Of a DNA stretch of 64,000 nucleotides, positions 1 through 10,408 are shown in pieces. The notes below the pieces were generated by a model that was given only the letters and a program-made list of their open reading frames with translations, searched no databases and had not been told where the DNA came from. The stretch lies in NCBI RefSeq assembly GCF_022200785.1, contig NZ_CP087585.1, positions 3,038,001 to 3,102,000 on the forward strand, given 5' to 3'. Within the stretch, counting starts at the first letter, position 1. Each line of letters begins with the position of its first letter. This DNA comes from Pedobacter mucosus. Lineage in GTDB: Bacteria > Bacteroidota > Bacteroidia > Sphingobacteriales > Sphingobacteriaceae. The position numbers and the translations under genes are program-made.

Positions 1-1589
1 TCAAAGTTATAAACGGCAATCACGGTAATTTCTGATAGAATAGCAGAAATAAAAACCAGTTTACCATTTATCTTTTTAAAGTAAAAGGCTACTAAAAATA
101 TACCTAAAATCGGCCCATAAAAAATTGATCCTAAAACATTAACCGCTTCAATTAATGATCCCATTTGGGTTGCAAACATTGCGACTGCTATAGAAAAAAT
201 GCCCCAGCCTAAGGTATGTAACCGGCTAAATTTTAATTCTTCCTCATCGTTGGGTTTATCTTTACTAAAAATAAGATGAATATCCTTTAGTGAACATGCT
301 GCCAAAGAATTTAAAGCAGCTGAAATAGAGCCCCAACTTGCTAAAAATATTACCGCGAATAGCAAACCAATCATTCCAACGGGTAAGGTATTTTTAACGA
401 AATAGAGAAATATATAATTTGTATCCGTTTTTTCAGCATTGTAACTTGAACTGGTTATTGCAGCTTCTACTCTGCTATGTAAATTTTTAACTTGCTTTTG
501 AGTGGATCTAAATTGATTAATGGAAACATTTAATAAAGGAGATCCTGAATCTTTTTCTTTTAGAATATTTTTAGATTGTTGACTAAATTTCAGCTGTAAA
601 GCCTCGTGTTCAGTCTCGAATATTGCTGCCTGCTTTGGCTGTGTTTCCTTTAAATATTGATACGATCGCTCATTGAAATAAATAGGCGCTGGCTTTAACG
701 AAAAGAAGGCGAAAAGCAACGCTCCTATTAATAAAATGGCAAACTGCATTGGTATTTTTACCAATCCATTTAACAACAAACCTTGTCTGCCCGTGGTAGT
801 ATCTTTGGCGGTAATGTATCTTCCAACCTGACTTTGATCGGTACCAAAATATGAAAGTGCTAGAAAAAACCCACCTATCAACCCACTCCAAATATTGTAT
901 TTATCTTTCCAATCGAATTCTGTAGTTATCACATTAAGCTTTCCAGATTTACCTGCAAGGTAAAGCGCATCCTTAAAACCGATTCCATTTGGCATGTTCT
1001 GAACCAATAGATATCCAGCAAATGCCATTGTTCCTAATATGATTAAAAACTGTAGTTTTTGAGTATGTGCAATTGCTTTTGCTCCCCCGATATAAGTATA
1101 GATTAATAAAATTCCGCCAGTTAAAATATTAGTAAGGTAGATATTCCAGTTGAGTACACTTGATAAAATTATACTCGGCGCATAGATACTAATTCCGGTT
1201 GAAAGACCGCGTGAAAATAAAAAAAGCAAGGAAGTTAATACCCTGGTTTTTATATCAAAACGTTGTTCCAAATATTCATAAGCCGTATAAACATTTAATT
1301 TTTGAAATATTGGAATAAAAGTTACGCAGATTACAATCATCGCCAATGGCAAACCAAAATAATACTGAACAAAGCGCATTCCGTCGGTATAAGCCTGACC
1401 AGGGGCACTTAAAAAAGTAATTGCACTGGCTTGCGTGGCCATAATACCCAGCAAAACAATATACCAAGGCATTTTACTATCAGCCATTAAATATGACTCG
1501 TTACTTTTTTGTCCGCGGCCTACATAAATACCATAAACGACTACCGCAACCAGTGTAAAAACGAGTACAATCCAATCGATATTACTCAT
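1..1589 (-). CDS. sodium:solute symporter (SSS family), 3' end outside window
   Basis: 529 codons are visible and the frame stays open to the window edge, so the C-terminus is missing. The start is the ATG at 1589. The protein is very hydrophobic, with repeated membrane segments of the SSS (LeuT-fold) type; segments such as YIGGAKA and SYFGTDQSQVGRY are typical of the family. A hydrophilic stretch at about residues 300-390 (rich in K, Q, E, S) interrupts the membrane segments and would form a large soluble loop. It should import a small solute, perhaps a sugar or amino sugar, with Na+; the substrate cannot be read from the sequence. Its start overlaps the stop of the small upstream peptide (ATGA), and that gene in turn overlaps the PIG-L deacetylase gene, so the three look translationally coupled. 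Confidence 0.85.
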   Translation of the reverse strand, partial: MSNIDWIVLVFTLVAVVVYGIYVGRGQKSNESYLMADSKMPWYIVLLGIMATQASAITFLSAPGQAYTDGMRFVQYYFGLPLAMIVICVTFIPIFQKLNVYTAYEYLEQRFDIKTRVLTSLLFLFSRGLSTGISIYAPSIILSSVLNWNIYLTNILTGGILLIYTYIGGAKAIAHTQKLQFLIILGTMAFAGYLLVQNMPNGIGFKDALYLAGKSGKLNVITTEFDWKDKYNIWSGLIGGFFLALSYFGTDQSQVGRYITAKDTTTGRQGLLLNGLVKIPMQFAILLIGALLFAFFSLKPAPIYFNERSYQYLKETQPKQAAIFETEHEALQLKFSQQSKNILKEKDSGSPLLNVSINQFRSTQKQVKNLHSRVEAAITSSSYNAEKTDTNYIFLYFVKNTLPVGMIGLLFAVIFLASWGSISAALNSLAACSLKDIHLIFSKDKPNDEEELKFSRLHTLGWGIFSIAVAMFATQMGSLIEAVNVLGSIFYGPILGIFLVAFYFKKINGKLVFISAILSEITVIAVYNF

Positions 1590-1690
1590 GCCCAAAACCT
1601 AGTAAAAAAATAATAAAATACGATTTGTACCACTAAAGCTGCTGCCAAAAGTATATACCAAGTATTCCAATTTTTAAGTTGATTTCTCAT
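1586..1690 (-). CDS. 34-residue single-pass membrane peptide
   Basis: ATG at 1690 to TGA at 1586-1588 encodes 34 residues: a polar N-terminus (MRNQLKNWNTWY) followed by one hydrophobic helix (ILLAAALVVQIVFYYFF) and a short tail. It matches no family I can name. Its ATG shares one base with the TAA of the PIG-L gene, and its TGA overlaps the ATG of the symporter. This arrangement of overlapping start and stop codons on both sides is strong evidence that it is translated. It may be a small subunit or stabiliser of the symporter, as known for other transporters, but that is inference. Confidence 0.65.
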   Translation of the reverse strand: MRNQLKNWNTWYILLAAALVVQIVFYYFFTRFWA

Positions 1691-4158
1691 TACTTTCCTG
1701 CCGATATAAAGTTAAAAAACAGTCTGGCAGCGCCAATATTACCGGCCGGTAATTGTCTAAAAAAAGCTAAAGGGCTATAAATGAAGTTACCTTTTCCATA
1801 TTTAGCATATAAAGTTGAACCTTGTAATGGTGCTTCGCCGGTATCATGCATTTCGAATAAAGGTTCATATTTTTGATCCCAGGTATCAGGGAAATAAGCA
1901 CCACGTTCTTGAACCCAACCTTTAAAATCGTCAGCAGTAATTTTATTAGGATAATTTAGCAAGCGCTGGTTCGGATTTAGAAACTTGACTTCGGCGTTTT
2001 CTTCAGTAACCCTTTTACCACTAATATTAAAAGGATAAACGCCAAAATCCTGTAGCGCCATATCTTGCGTGGTGTTGTATTGCATCACAATCGTTCCACC
2101 ATTTTCTACGTAAGTTCTTAAAGCTGACTGCCAATTCTTGATTCTTTTCTCTGTATTAACCACCCTTACACCAGTTACAACGGCATCATAACTTGCTAAT
2201 TTTACCACATCCAAAACATCGGCCTCAGTTAATACATCAACTTGTAAGCCTGCTTGCCGCAAAAATTCTGGTATTAAATCGCCAGCACCTTCTATATAGC
2301 CAATTTTTTTCGCGGTTACTTTAACATCTCCTTTAAGGAGCCAGGTTGTAGCCTGTACAAAGTATTGTAATGTTGGCAAATGAGGATATTGAATAAGAAT
2401 TTGCCCTTTAGTAAACTCATCTTTTTCTGTAGAAAAAACAACTTCAAGTTTATTTTGACTTGTTTTAATCTTTGCTAAATCTTCAACCGGAATCACAAAA
2501 TCCTTAACAGTTATGGTGTTTTCAACCAAATTAATGCCCGTAAATGTTTTAATTATTGTGGTTCCAATCTTGAAATTTACTTTACCATAATTAATATTTT
2601 TGTTTGCTTTTAAACGTAGTGTAACCGTTAAGCCTTCTTTTTCTTTTGCGAAATAAACAGGTTCAGCAAAACTCAAATCTAAAGCAGGTATTAAACGCAA
2701 AGGCTCAACAACATCGCCTTTTACAGGATCTAATTTTTTAAAGGATAAAGGCAAATTAACATCAAATTTTTCAGCTCCAATTCTCAATACAATCGCCACA
2801 TTTAATGCGGATTCTGATTCAGGCAAACCAATTAAGGTATCATTTGCAACACTGAAAGTTGCTGCATTTTTTGCAGCCTTTTCTAACCAATAAGGCTCCG
2901 TAATAGGTGAAGTAGCAGGGATTTGAATTTTTCGTTCTATTGTTATCAATGAATCTCCAGAAATTTTTCTACTTATTTTATCTGTCTGATTAATCCAATT
3001 TACTTGCTCAAGCAATACTGGAGTGGATGATCGGGACACTAAATTCAATCTAAAATTATAGCTGTTACCAGCGATAGCCTCGGCCTGTGTAGTTACAACT
3101 TCACCCATAAAGCCAGCACAGCTTAAAATAATTTGATCGATTGCAGCTAGTTTATCTTTTTTTAAATTTAAATCCTGAAGTGCTGCAATCTTCTGGCGAA
3201 TCATTAACAATCCATGCAAACTCTTATCAGGATGATTATAATCGAACGATAAAAGAATGATATCGATAAGTTCGTCCATATCAGCAATGCCTTTATCTGA
3301 CCAGTTTATTGGGATTTTATCAAATAAAGATTCTTTGGCTGGAACACCTAATACATGCATAAAATATTCTGTTCTAACGCCTGCAACAGATTGTGTTCCT
3401 GCGCCCTGACTTTTATGCAAACTTCTACTTAAACCAGCCAGTTCTCCGTAACCCATTCCAAGTTGCGCATCATACTGGCCAACGGTAACTTTTAATTGAT
3501 CATCTGCGGTTGTATTTACAGCGCCAAAACGAAAGGTATTCCACAGCAATCTTTTAGGTTGCCAAACCTCAACATACTTAAGCTGATTAGGAAACATGTT
3601 TTTATCGGCGGCTGCTTTAAAAGCTTTTTCTGCTACAACTGCAGATGCTGCATGCTGCCCATGACCAGCAGCAGCTGTTGGTGGGAAACGACAAATGATT
3701 ACATCTGGGCGAAATTTTCTGATCACCCAAACAACATCGGCTGTAATGCTGTCTGCATCCCACTGTTTAAAAGTGTCATCTGTATTTTTTGAGAAGCCAA
3801 AATCGATAGCTCGGGTAAAAAATTGTTTAGCACCGTCTAGTCTTCGGGCTTCTAAAAGTTCGTGTGTTCTAATCAATCCTAAAGCTGCACCTTGTTCTGT
3901 ACCTAAAAGATTTTGTCCGCCGTCGCCTCTTGTTAACGATAAATATGCCGTTTCTACATCCTGATCATTGATTAACCAAGATAGTAATCCTGTATTTTCA
4001 TCGTCAGGATGGGCAGCCAAATAGAGCACTTTTGGTATATGCCTAAGTGTTTTTAATTCACGATAAATTTCTGATGATTTAGAGGGCCTTACTTGTTGAG
4101 CCAAACAGAATTGACTAAGAAGAGATAAAATAAATATCGTGGTTAATCTTTTAAACAT
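1690..4158 (-). CDS. PIG-L family deacetylase, secreted, large form
   Basis: 822 residues. Residues 1-21 form a signal peptide ending in FCLAQ, so the protein is periplasmic or outer-membrane associated. The zinc-binding motif AAHPDDE is at about residues 48-54 and a second histidine motif, GHGQH, at 164-168, as in LmbE/PIG-L N-acetylglucosaminyl deacetylases. The rest, about residues 280-822, is an extra region whose last 200 residues look like a ThuA/glutamine-amidotransferase-like Rossmann domain (YDAVVTGVRVVN, GGTIVMQYNTTQ). Such long forms are common in Bacteroidota. Its stop overlaps the start of a 34-residue membrane peptide that leads into the symporter gene. The likely role is deacetylating an amino-sugar-containing substrate whose product the symporter imports; this link is inferred from position. 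Confidence 0.88.
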   Translation of the reverse strand: MFKRLTTIFILSLLSQFCLAQQVRPSKSSEIYRELKTLRHIPKVLYLAAHPDDENTGLLSWLINDQDVETAYLSLTRGDGGQNLLGTEQGAALGLIRTHELLEARRLDGAKQFFTRAIDFGFSKNTDDTFKQWDADSITADVVWVIRKFRPDVIICRFPPTAAAGHGQHAASAVVAEKAFKAAADKNMFPNQLKYVEVWQPKRLLWNTFRFGAVNTTADDQLKVTVGQYDAQLGMGYGELAGLSRSLHKSQGAGTQSVAGVRTEYFMHVLGVPAKESLFDKIPINWSDKGIADMDELIDIILLSFDYNHPDKSLHGLLMIRQKIAALQDLNLKKDKLAAIDQIILSCAGFMGEVVTTQAEAIAGNSYNFRLNLVSRSSTPVLLEQVNWINQTDKISRKISGDSLITIERKIQIPATSPITEPYWLEKAAKNAATFSVANDTLIGLPESESALNVAIVLRIGAEKFDVNLPLSFKKLDPVKGDVVEPLRLIPALDLSFAEPVYFAKEKEGLTVTLRLKANKNINYGKVNFKIGTTIIKTFTGINLVENTITVKDFVIPVEDLAKIKTSQNKLEVVFSTEKDEFTKGQILIQYPHLPTLQYFVQATTWLLKGDVKVTAKKIGYIEGAGDLIPEFLRQAGLQVDVLTEADVLDVVKLASYDAVVTGVRVVNTEKRIKNWQSALRTYVENGGTIVMQYNTTQDMALQDFGVYPFNISGKRVTEENAEVKFLNPNQRLLNYPNKITADDFKGWVQERGAYFPDTWDQKYEPLFEMHDTGEAPLQGSTLYAKYGKGNFIYSPLAFFRQLPAGNIGAARLFFNFISAGK

Positions 4159-4258
4159 GGAATTTGCTTTGCGAATTCAAATATGCTTAAAATGCTTTTA
4201 GTTTGAGGGATTGGAAACGAAAAAGGTACAATGAATTTTGAAAAATATTTTTGATTCT

Positions 4259-4558
4259 TTAAGAATTTTCTTTCTTTTCAGGACTTAAGTAACTATTGAA
4301 AATATGCAAAATATAAATTAGATTCTCTTTCGGAATGATTTCATAAACAATTACATAGGGAAACTTAGGAACCACATATTCTCTGAAAGTATTCGTTCTG
4401 ATAGCAAAGACTTCTGGAAACTTAGAAATCATAACAATAGAAGTTTCTATTATAGTTAAAAAACGAACTCCTAAACCTGATTGTTTTTCCTCATACCAAT
4501 CAAATGATTATTGTATTTCATCTTTCACCGCCGATGAAAAGACTACATTATAATCCCT
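4259..4558 (-). pseudogene. RelE/ParE-family toxin, broken (start lost, internal stop)
   Basis: The frame from 4558 to the TAA at 4259-4261 encodes about 99 residues resembling a RelE/ParE toxin: NVVFSSAVKDEIQ, then a stop, then SFDWYEEKQSGLGVRFL, and a C-terminal part with YVVPKFPYVIVYEI and YILHIFNSY, all typical of the family. Two lesions are seen: an in-frame TAA at codon 17 (4508-4510), where the family usually has an acidic or small residue, and AGG (4556-4558) where a start ATG would be expected. No later ATG would leave a functional protein. It lies 9 bases after the antitoxin-like gene, the normal antitoxin-toxin order. A sequencing error could explain one lesion but hardly both. Confidence 0.7.
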
Positions 4559-4567
4559 TTAAAGAAA

Positions 4568-4798
4568 TTATTTATTCAGAATACTGTTCTTAATATCGGA
4601 AAAGGAAATTCCTTTGTCAAGACCATTTTTTAGATTGCTAGAACGCGTGTTAACGGTGTTTAATAAATTTTGATCTTCCCACCAAGAATAAGTTTTCTCT
4701 GTTAAGTCAACAGAATAATTGACCCCCAGTTGATCTAAGTAATCAAGTATCGCCTTCTCTGATTTAACATCTTCGATATTTATAGTCAATGTTTTCAT
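4568..4798 (-). CDS. antitoxin-like small protein
   Basis: 76 residues from the ATG at 4798 (a TTG six bases upstream is also in frame). The N-terminus MKTLTINIEDVKSEKAIL looks like a beta strand followed by a helix, and the C-terminal half (residues 40-76) is polar and probably disordered, as in antitoxins that wrap their toxin. It lies directly upstream of a RelE/ParE-like toxin remnant on the same strand, which is the main reason for the call. With the toxin broken, it would be an orphan antitoxin. I cannot assign a named antitoxin family. Confidence 0.55.
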   Translation of the reverse strand: MKTLTINIEDVKSEKAILDYLDQLGVNYSVDLTEKTYSWWEDQNLLNTVNTRSSNLKNGLDKGISFSDIKNSILNK

Positions 4799-4861
4799 AC
4801 TCAAATTTAACTATTAATATTAAGAATAGATATTGTTTTGGCTAGAATGAATGAGACTAAA

Positions 4862-5338
4862 TTAAACAATATATGGTTCCATTTCTTTATCAATACTTTT
4901 GCGGAGATCCATTAGTTTAACCGCATAGCCATGCATAGCAATTTCTTTTTCTGTTTTCGGCTTAAAAGAGGGAATAAGTTTTGGCTGCCCTTCCTCATCA
5001 ACAGCTACAAATACGATGATGCAATGCGTATTTTTAATAAAATCTGCCTTACCAATAGCCTTTGAATAAGCATCAACCGCAATATGCATGCTGGTTTTGC
5101 CTGTATAAATAATTCGGGCTTCCATTTTAACTAAATGACCGATGTGTACCGGATGAAAAAATCGGATACCACCTACGTAAACTGTTACGCAGTAAGATTG
5201 ACTCCATTGTAGCGCACATGCAAAAGCAGCCTGATCAATCCATTTCATCATCATGCCACCATGAACCTTGCCCCCATAATTTACATCAGCGGGCTCGCTT
5301 AAAAATTGTAACTCTATATGATTTTTGATTTTCGACAT
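4862..5338 (-). CDS. acyl-CoA thioesterase (hotdog fold)
   Basis: 158 residues, a single hotdog domain. The segment VHGGMMMKWIDQAAFACA at residues 25-42 is the conserved N-terminal helix region of YciA/BACH-type acyl-CoA hydrolases, with the GG and the acidic residue that form the active site. It should cleave cytosolic acyl-CoA to free acid and CoA. The chain length preferred cannot be read. The next gene upstream is on the same strand but separated by a repeat-filled gap of about 150 bases, so it is probably its own transcript. Confidence 0.85.
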   Translation of the reverse strand: MSKIKNHIELQFLSEPADVNYGGKVHGGMMMKWIDQAAFACALQWSQSYCVTVYVGGIRFFHPVHIGHLVKMEARIIYTGKTSMHIAVDAYSKAIGKADFIKNTHCIIVFVAVDEEGQPKLIPSFKPKTEKEIAMHGYAVKLMDLRKSIDKEMEPYIV

Positions 5339-5358
5339 TTTTTATTGAGTTGAGCTTT

Positions 5359-5481
5359 TTAACCGCAAAGTACGCAAAGAAAAAAAGCAAAGAAAAATAA
5401 GCGCTAACTTAAGAATACTTTAAAGCTTCTTTTTAACCTTTGCATTCTTTGCGAAAAAACTCAGCGTTCTTTGCGGTTAAA
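5359..5481. repeat. inverted repeat with AACCGCAAAG / CTTTGCGGTT ends
   Basis: The gap between the thioesterase and GH97 genes begins with AACCGCAAAGTACGCAAAGA and ends with TTCTTTGCGGTTAA, an imperfect inverted repeat whose arms both carry extra CGCAAAG/CTTTGCG copies. Both flanking genes are transcribed leftwards. The structure looks like an interspersed repeat rather than a simple terminator, as there is no clean stem followed by a T-run. Confidence 0.6.
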
Positions 5482-5490
5482 TTCGAAAAC

Positions 5491-7650
<2,160 letters not shown>

Positions 7651-7722
7651 TTATTTGAACCATATCATGTTGCTGTTATTTTGAAAGCAGTGATATTTAA
7701 TTTTTGATAAGCCCTACATAAA

Positions 7723-7795
7723 CAGTCGTCATCCTGAACTTGTTTCAGGATCTGATTAGCATGAAAGATGCTGAACTAAATCAGCATGACGACTG
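7723..7795. repeat. GTCAT-ended interspersed hairpin repeat, copy 1
   Basis: Outer arms CAGTCGTCAT (7723-7732) and ATGACGACTG (7786-7795) are perfect inverted repeats. Inside lie two smaller hairpins, one built on CCTGAA/TTTCAGG and one on ATGCTGA/TCAGCAT. The same ends (GTCAT...ATGAC) recur at five other intergenic sites in the window. It resembles REP/BIME-type elements. Confidence 0.75.
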
Positions 7796-7888
7796 TAAAA
7801 CCGTAGCTCATAAACAGTTTGTCATCAACCAACTTAAGCATTTCAAAAAAAACTGAAATCTCAGAGCAATAACCGTTTAAAATTTTTC

Positions 7889-9139
7889 CTATTCCAAAAA
7901 AAGTGTATCATCTTCATCTGTCAAACTCAATTGTACACTATCCGTACCTGCTATACCTTCAATAGATCCGCGGATGTGTGTGGCATTCAACAACACTTTT
8001 TCTAGCTGCTTTTCACGGGCTTTCCATAAACGTTCCATGGCATCTCGTTCGCGTTGAATAGAAAGTTTCATACTCATAAAACCTTCTCTGATGGCTTTCC
8101 ATTGTTCTGAAAACTCTACGCCCATTAAATAATCGTAAAGCATGTGCATTTTTTCGCCACGATTTTCCTGAGATTTGACAGCACCCGACAATTTCAAAAT
8201 TCCCTCACGCAAAACGTAAGCAACCGCATTTACTTCTTCAAATGAGCAAATCCAAATCCCATCCTTTTGTCCGAAACAATCCATACCTTTTGGATAACAC
8301 TGACTTACAATAACGGCCACATCAATGCCCATGCTGCGCATGTCTTTCTTTAATTTTTCGATCCAATCGCCCCCAAAATCTTTGGTTCGTTTGCTTTCGT
8401 AAATTATTTTACCACATTCCTGCCCAAATTGATTTCTCACCACTTGAACACAATCGGCTCCACGAACGCCTTTTCCAACTTCTTCAATTAAATCGAAAGG
8501 ATAATTACTTCTAAGTAATTCTTCCAAAATTAGTTCTTGCACCTCTCCCTGCAACTGCATACTACCTTGCTCGGCTTTTCGTCGCATTTCTTCGGCAAGC
8601 TTTTTCTGATCATCCAGCTGCTTTTCCAGTTCCTTTAAACGAAGCTGATGCTCTGTATCTTTTATACTATTTTTTTCCGTTTCCTGCTTGCGAATTTGCT
8701 CCACCAACTCATTACGTTGCTCCTGCATTTTACGCTGCATAGAAAGCTCCATTTCTTGCTCTTTTAACAAAAGTCCTTCTTCTCTGCGGAGAAACTGCAG
8801 TTCTTTTTCGCGGGCAAGTCTTAGTTTTTCTGCATTATCTTTTGCGTTTCCTTCAAGCATTTGCAGTTTTGTTTCAAAATCAGCAGCAATACTTTTACGT
8901 AAATTTTCCTCAATTGAACCTTTAATTTTAGCTTTTTCATCAGCGAGTTTCAACTCAAATGCTTTCTGCTGCTGTATTTTTTCTGCATCAAATGCAACTA
9001 ATTTTCGTTGATATTCCTCATCCTTTTGTTTGGTAAAGAATACCATTTTTTCTCTTAATTCTTTTTTATAATCTTCAGCCATTGCTTCTTCCATAGGAAA
9101 AACATGGGCACAGCTCGGACATTTTATTTCGGTTGGCAT
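7889..9139 (-). CDS. DUF2130 domain protein with zinc ribbon, coiled coil and nuclease-like core
   Basis: 416 residues. The N-terminus has a CPSC pair (residues 8-11) like half a zinc ribbon. Residues about 20-210 are a long E/K/Q/R-rich coiled coil. Residues about 215-350 form the DUF2130 core: GADCVQVVRNQFGQ then GKIIYESKRTKDFGGDW, where the spaced D and the E-x-K fit the PD-(D/E)xK nuclease pattern. The C-terminus is again helical and ends in an acidic tail. The overall layout (coiled coil plus nuclease-like domain) resembles RmuC-type proteins. The function is not established. It stands alone, with repeats downstream and OsmC upstream. Confidence 0.85.
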   Translation of the reverse strand: MPTEIKCPSCAHVFPMEEAMAEDYKKELREKMVFFTKQKDEEYQRKLVAFDAEKIQQQKAFELKLADEKAKIKGSIEENLRKSIAADFETKLQMLEGNAKDNAEKLRLAREKELQFLRREEGLLLKEQEMELSMQRKMQEQRNELVEQIRKQETEKNSIKDTEHQLRLKELEKQLDDQKKLAEEMRRKAEQGSMQLQGEVQELILEELLRSNYPFDLIEEVGKGVRGADCVQVVRNQFGQECGKIIYESKRTKDFGGDWIEKLKKDMRSMGIDVAVIVSQCYPKGMDCFGQKDGIWICSFEEVNAVAYVLREGILKLSGAVKSQENRGEKMHMLYDYLMGVEFSEQWKAIREGFMSMKLSIQRERDAMERLWKAREKQLEKVLLNATHIRGSIEGIAGTDSVQLSLTDEDDTLFLE

Positions 9140-9239
9140 AATTAAAATTTAACCTCAAAAAATAAAGAGGCTTTTACAAAGATATTAAAGGTTTTTATGA
9201 AAATATAAAGGAGTTTTGCACCATTATAACTCGTCGTCT

Positions 9240-9620
9240 TTATAAAACTTTTGATCTAATTTCACTCCCGGCAGAGAGAATCTTGCTAACCGGGCATTTC
9301 GATGCAATTTGCTCCAATCTTACTTTTTGTTCTTCCGTTAAGCTGCCAGTGCAAATAATCTCTTCAAGAAAAACTGTTTCGCCATTTTCCGTATCAATGT
9401 TTATATCGACTTCAATTTTTTCAACATCCCAAGCTTTTCTATCAATGTACATTCTTAAGGTAATAGCCACACATGATGCTAATGAGGCCATTAAAAGCCC
9501 TTTTGGAGCAAATCCCTGATGTGTTCCTCCTAATTCTAAAGGTTCATCAACAATTATTTCATGCGATCCATTTGAAACTGAACAAGCATAATGCGCTTTA
9601 TTTATTGTTGCTTTTACCAT
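9240..9620 (-). CDS. OsmC family protein
   Basis: 126 residues, the usual length. The two redox cysteines of OsmC/Ohr proteins are present at about residues 50 (MASLASCVAITL) and 109 (IASKCPVSK). These proteins reduce organic hydroperoxides in the cytosol. The sequence fits the broader OsmC/YhfA-like group better than classical Ohr. It is a monocistronic gene on the minus strand; the plus-strand YtxH gene begins after a 373-base repeat-containing gap. Confidence 0.88.
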   Translation of the reverse strand: MVKATINKAHYACSVSNGSHEIIVDEPLELGGTHQGFAPKGLLMASLASCVAITLRMYIDRKAWDVEKIEVDINIDTENGETVFLEEIICTGSLTEEQKVRLEQIASKCPVSKILSAGSEIRSKVL

Positions 9621-9735
9621 AAGTTAAATATATTTTAAGGAATAAACTTACCAATTTTTATCTCTTGAGGGCCAGTAAAGAAACCTATTTCTTTTTTATG
9701 TAAACGAAAATTTGGTATTTCAAAAAGGTAAACCT

Positions 9736-9790
9736 GTCCCGCAATCCGCTATATCTCCGATGGAAAATCGGAGGATGCCGCTGCTTTCGG
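9736..9790. repeat. CTCCG...CGGAG interspersed repeat, copy 1
   Basis: The element contains ATATCTCCGAT, a 5-base loop, then ATCGGAGGATGCCGCTGCT. The CTCCGAT/ATCGGAG stem (9755-9773) with the flanking ATA and GGATGCCGCTGCT is matched by a second copy near 51710 with compensating stem changes. A further hairpin (GCTCCCGAT/ATCGGAGC, around 9850-9871) follows. The 9621-9993 gap holds these repeats and no gene that I can see. Confidence 0.65.
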
Positions 9791-9993
9791 GTTTATAAAC
9801 GCAAATCTGCAGTACTATTTTAGCCACTTAAACCCAACCATAGTGAAATGCTCCCGATTTTTCATCGGAGCAGAAACGAGGGTGGGACTGCAGAAACCGA
9901 TCAACTACAAATTTTGCTTTCCAAAAAATAACTCATTAAAAAATTATCAAACATTATAAAATCACATTTGTTGTTTTCAAAAACTACTTGGTT

Positions 9994-10362
9994 ATGAAAT
10001 ACAGAAAATTAATAGGAAAATATCTAACGAAAAAATCTGATAAGAATGCTAAGATCGCGATTGCATTAGTAGCTGGTTTAGCGGCTGGAGCAGTTATTAG
10101 TATTTTATTTGCGCCAGATAGCGGCGAGGGTACACGCGGAAAAATTGCAGATGGAGCAAAAAATCTTCGTTATGGTTTTCAGGATAAGTACAACTTATTG
10201 AAAGAAAAAGTTTTTGGTGTTGAAGCAATTGAGGAAGATATTGTTGAACAGGAAGTTCCTCATTTTAAACATAAAGTGCAGAAAAAAGCGAAGTCTGATA
10301 TTAAAGAGATCTTAGATGATGCACACCAACAAACCAGACAAGAAGAAGAAGGACAAGGATAG
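9994..10362 (+). CDS. YtxH domain-containing protein
   Basis: 122 residues from the ATG at 9994 (a TTG six bases earlier is also in frame). A membrane segment (IAIALVAGLAAGAVISILFA) at about residues 21-40 is followed by the APDSGEGTRGKIADGAK motif of YtxH proteins, then an amphipathic, charged tail. YtxH proteins are small membrane-anchored proteins often linked to general stress; the molecular role is unknown. The next gene (YdcF-like) starts 46 bases downstream on the same strand and may be cotranscribed. Confidence 0.85.
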   Translation: MKYRKLIGKYLTKKSDKNAKIAIALVAGLAAGAVISILFAPDSGEGTRGKIADGAKNLRYGFQDKYNLLKEKVFGVEAIEEDIVEQEVPHFKHKVQKKAKSDIKEILDDAHQQTRQEEEGQG

Positions 10363-10408
10363 TAGATTTGATGATTTAAGTTATAGTTTTGAAGCTTATT
10401 AAGCCTCA

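Noticed and set aside
670..1467. Two short minus-strand frames (73 and 63 codons).
   Set aside because: They lie in the wrong frame within the partial sodium:solute symporter gene, which is continuous from 1589 to the window edge.
1690..4158. PIG-L gene as bshB for the bacillithiol pathway with bshC.
   Set aside because: It has a signal peptide, is 822 residues long and is 48 kb from bshC; BshB is a small cytosolic protein.
8688..9011. 107-codon plus-strand frame.
   Set aside because: It is antisense to the coiled coil of the DUF2130 gene and encodes a Ser/Phe/Cys-rich product, typical of a shadow.
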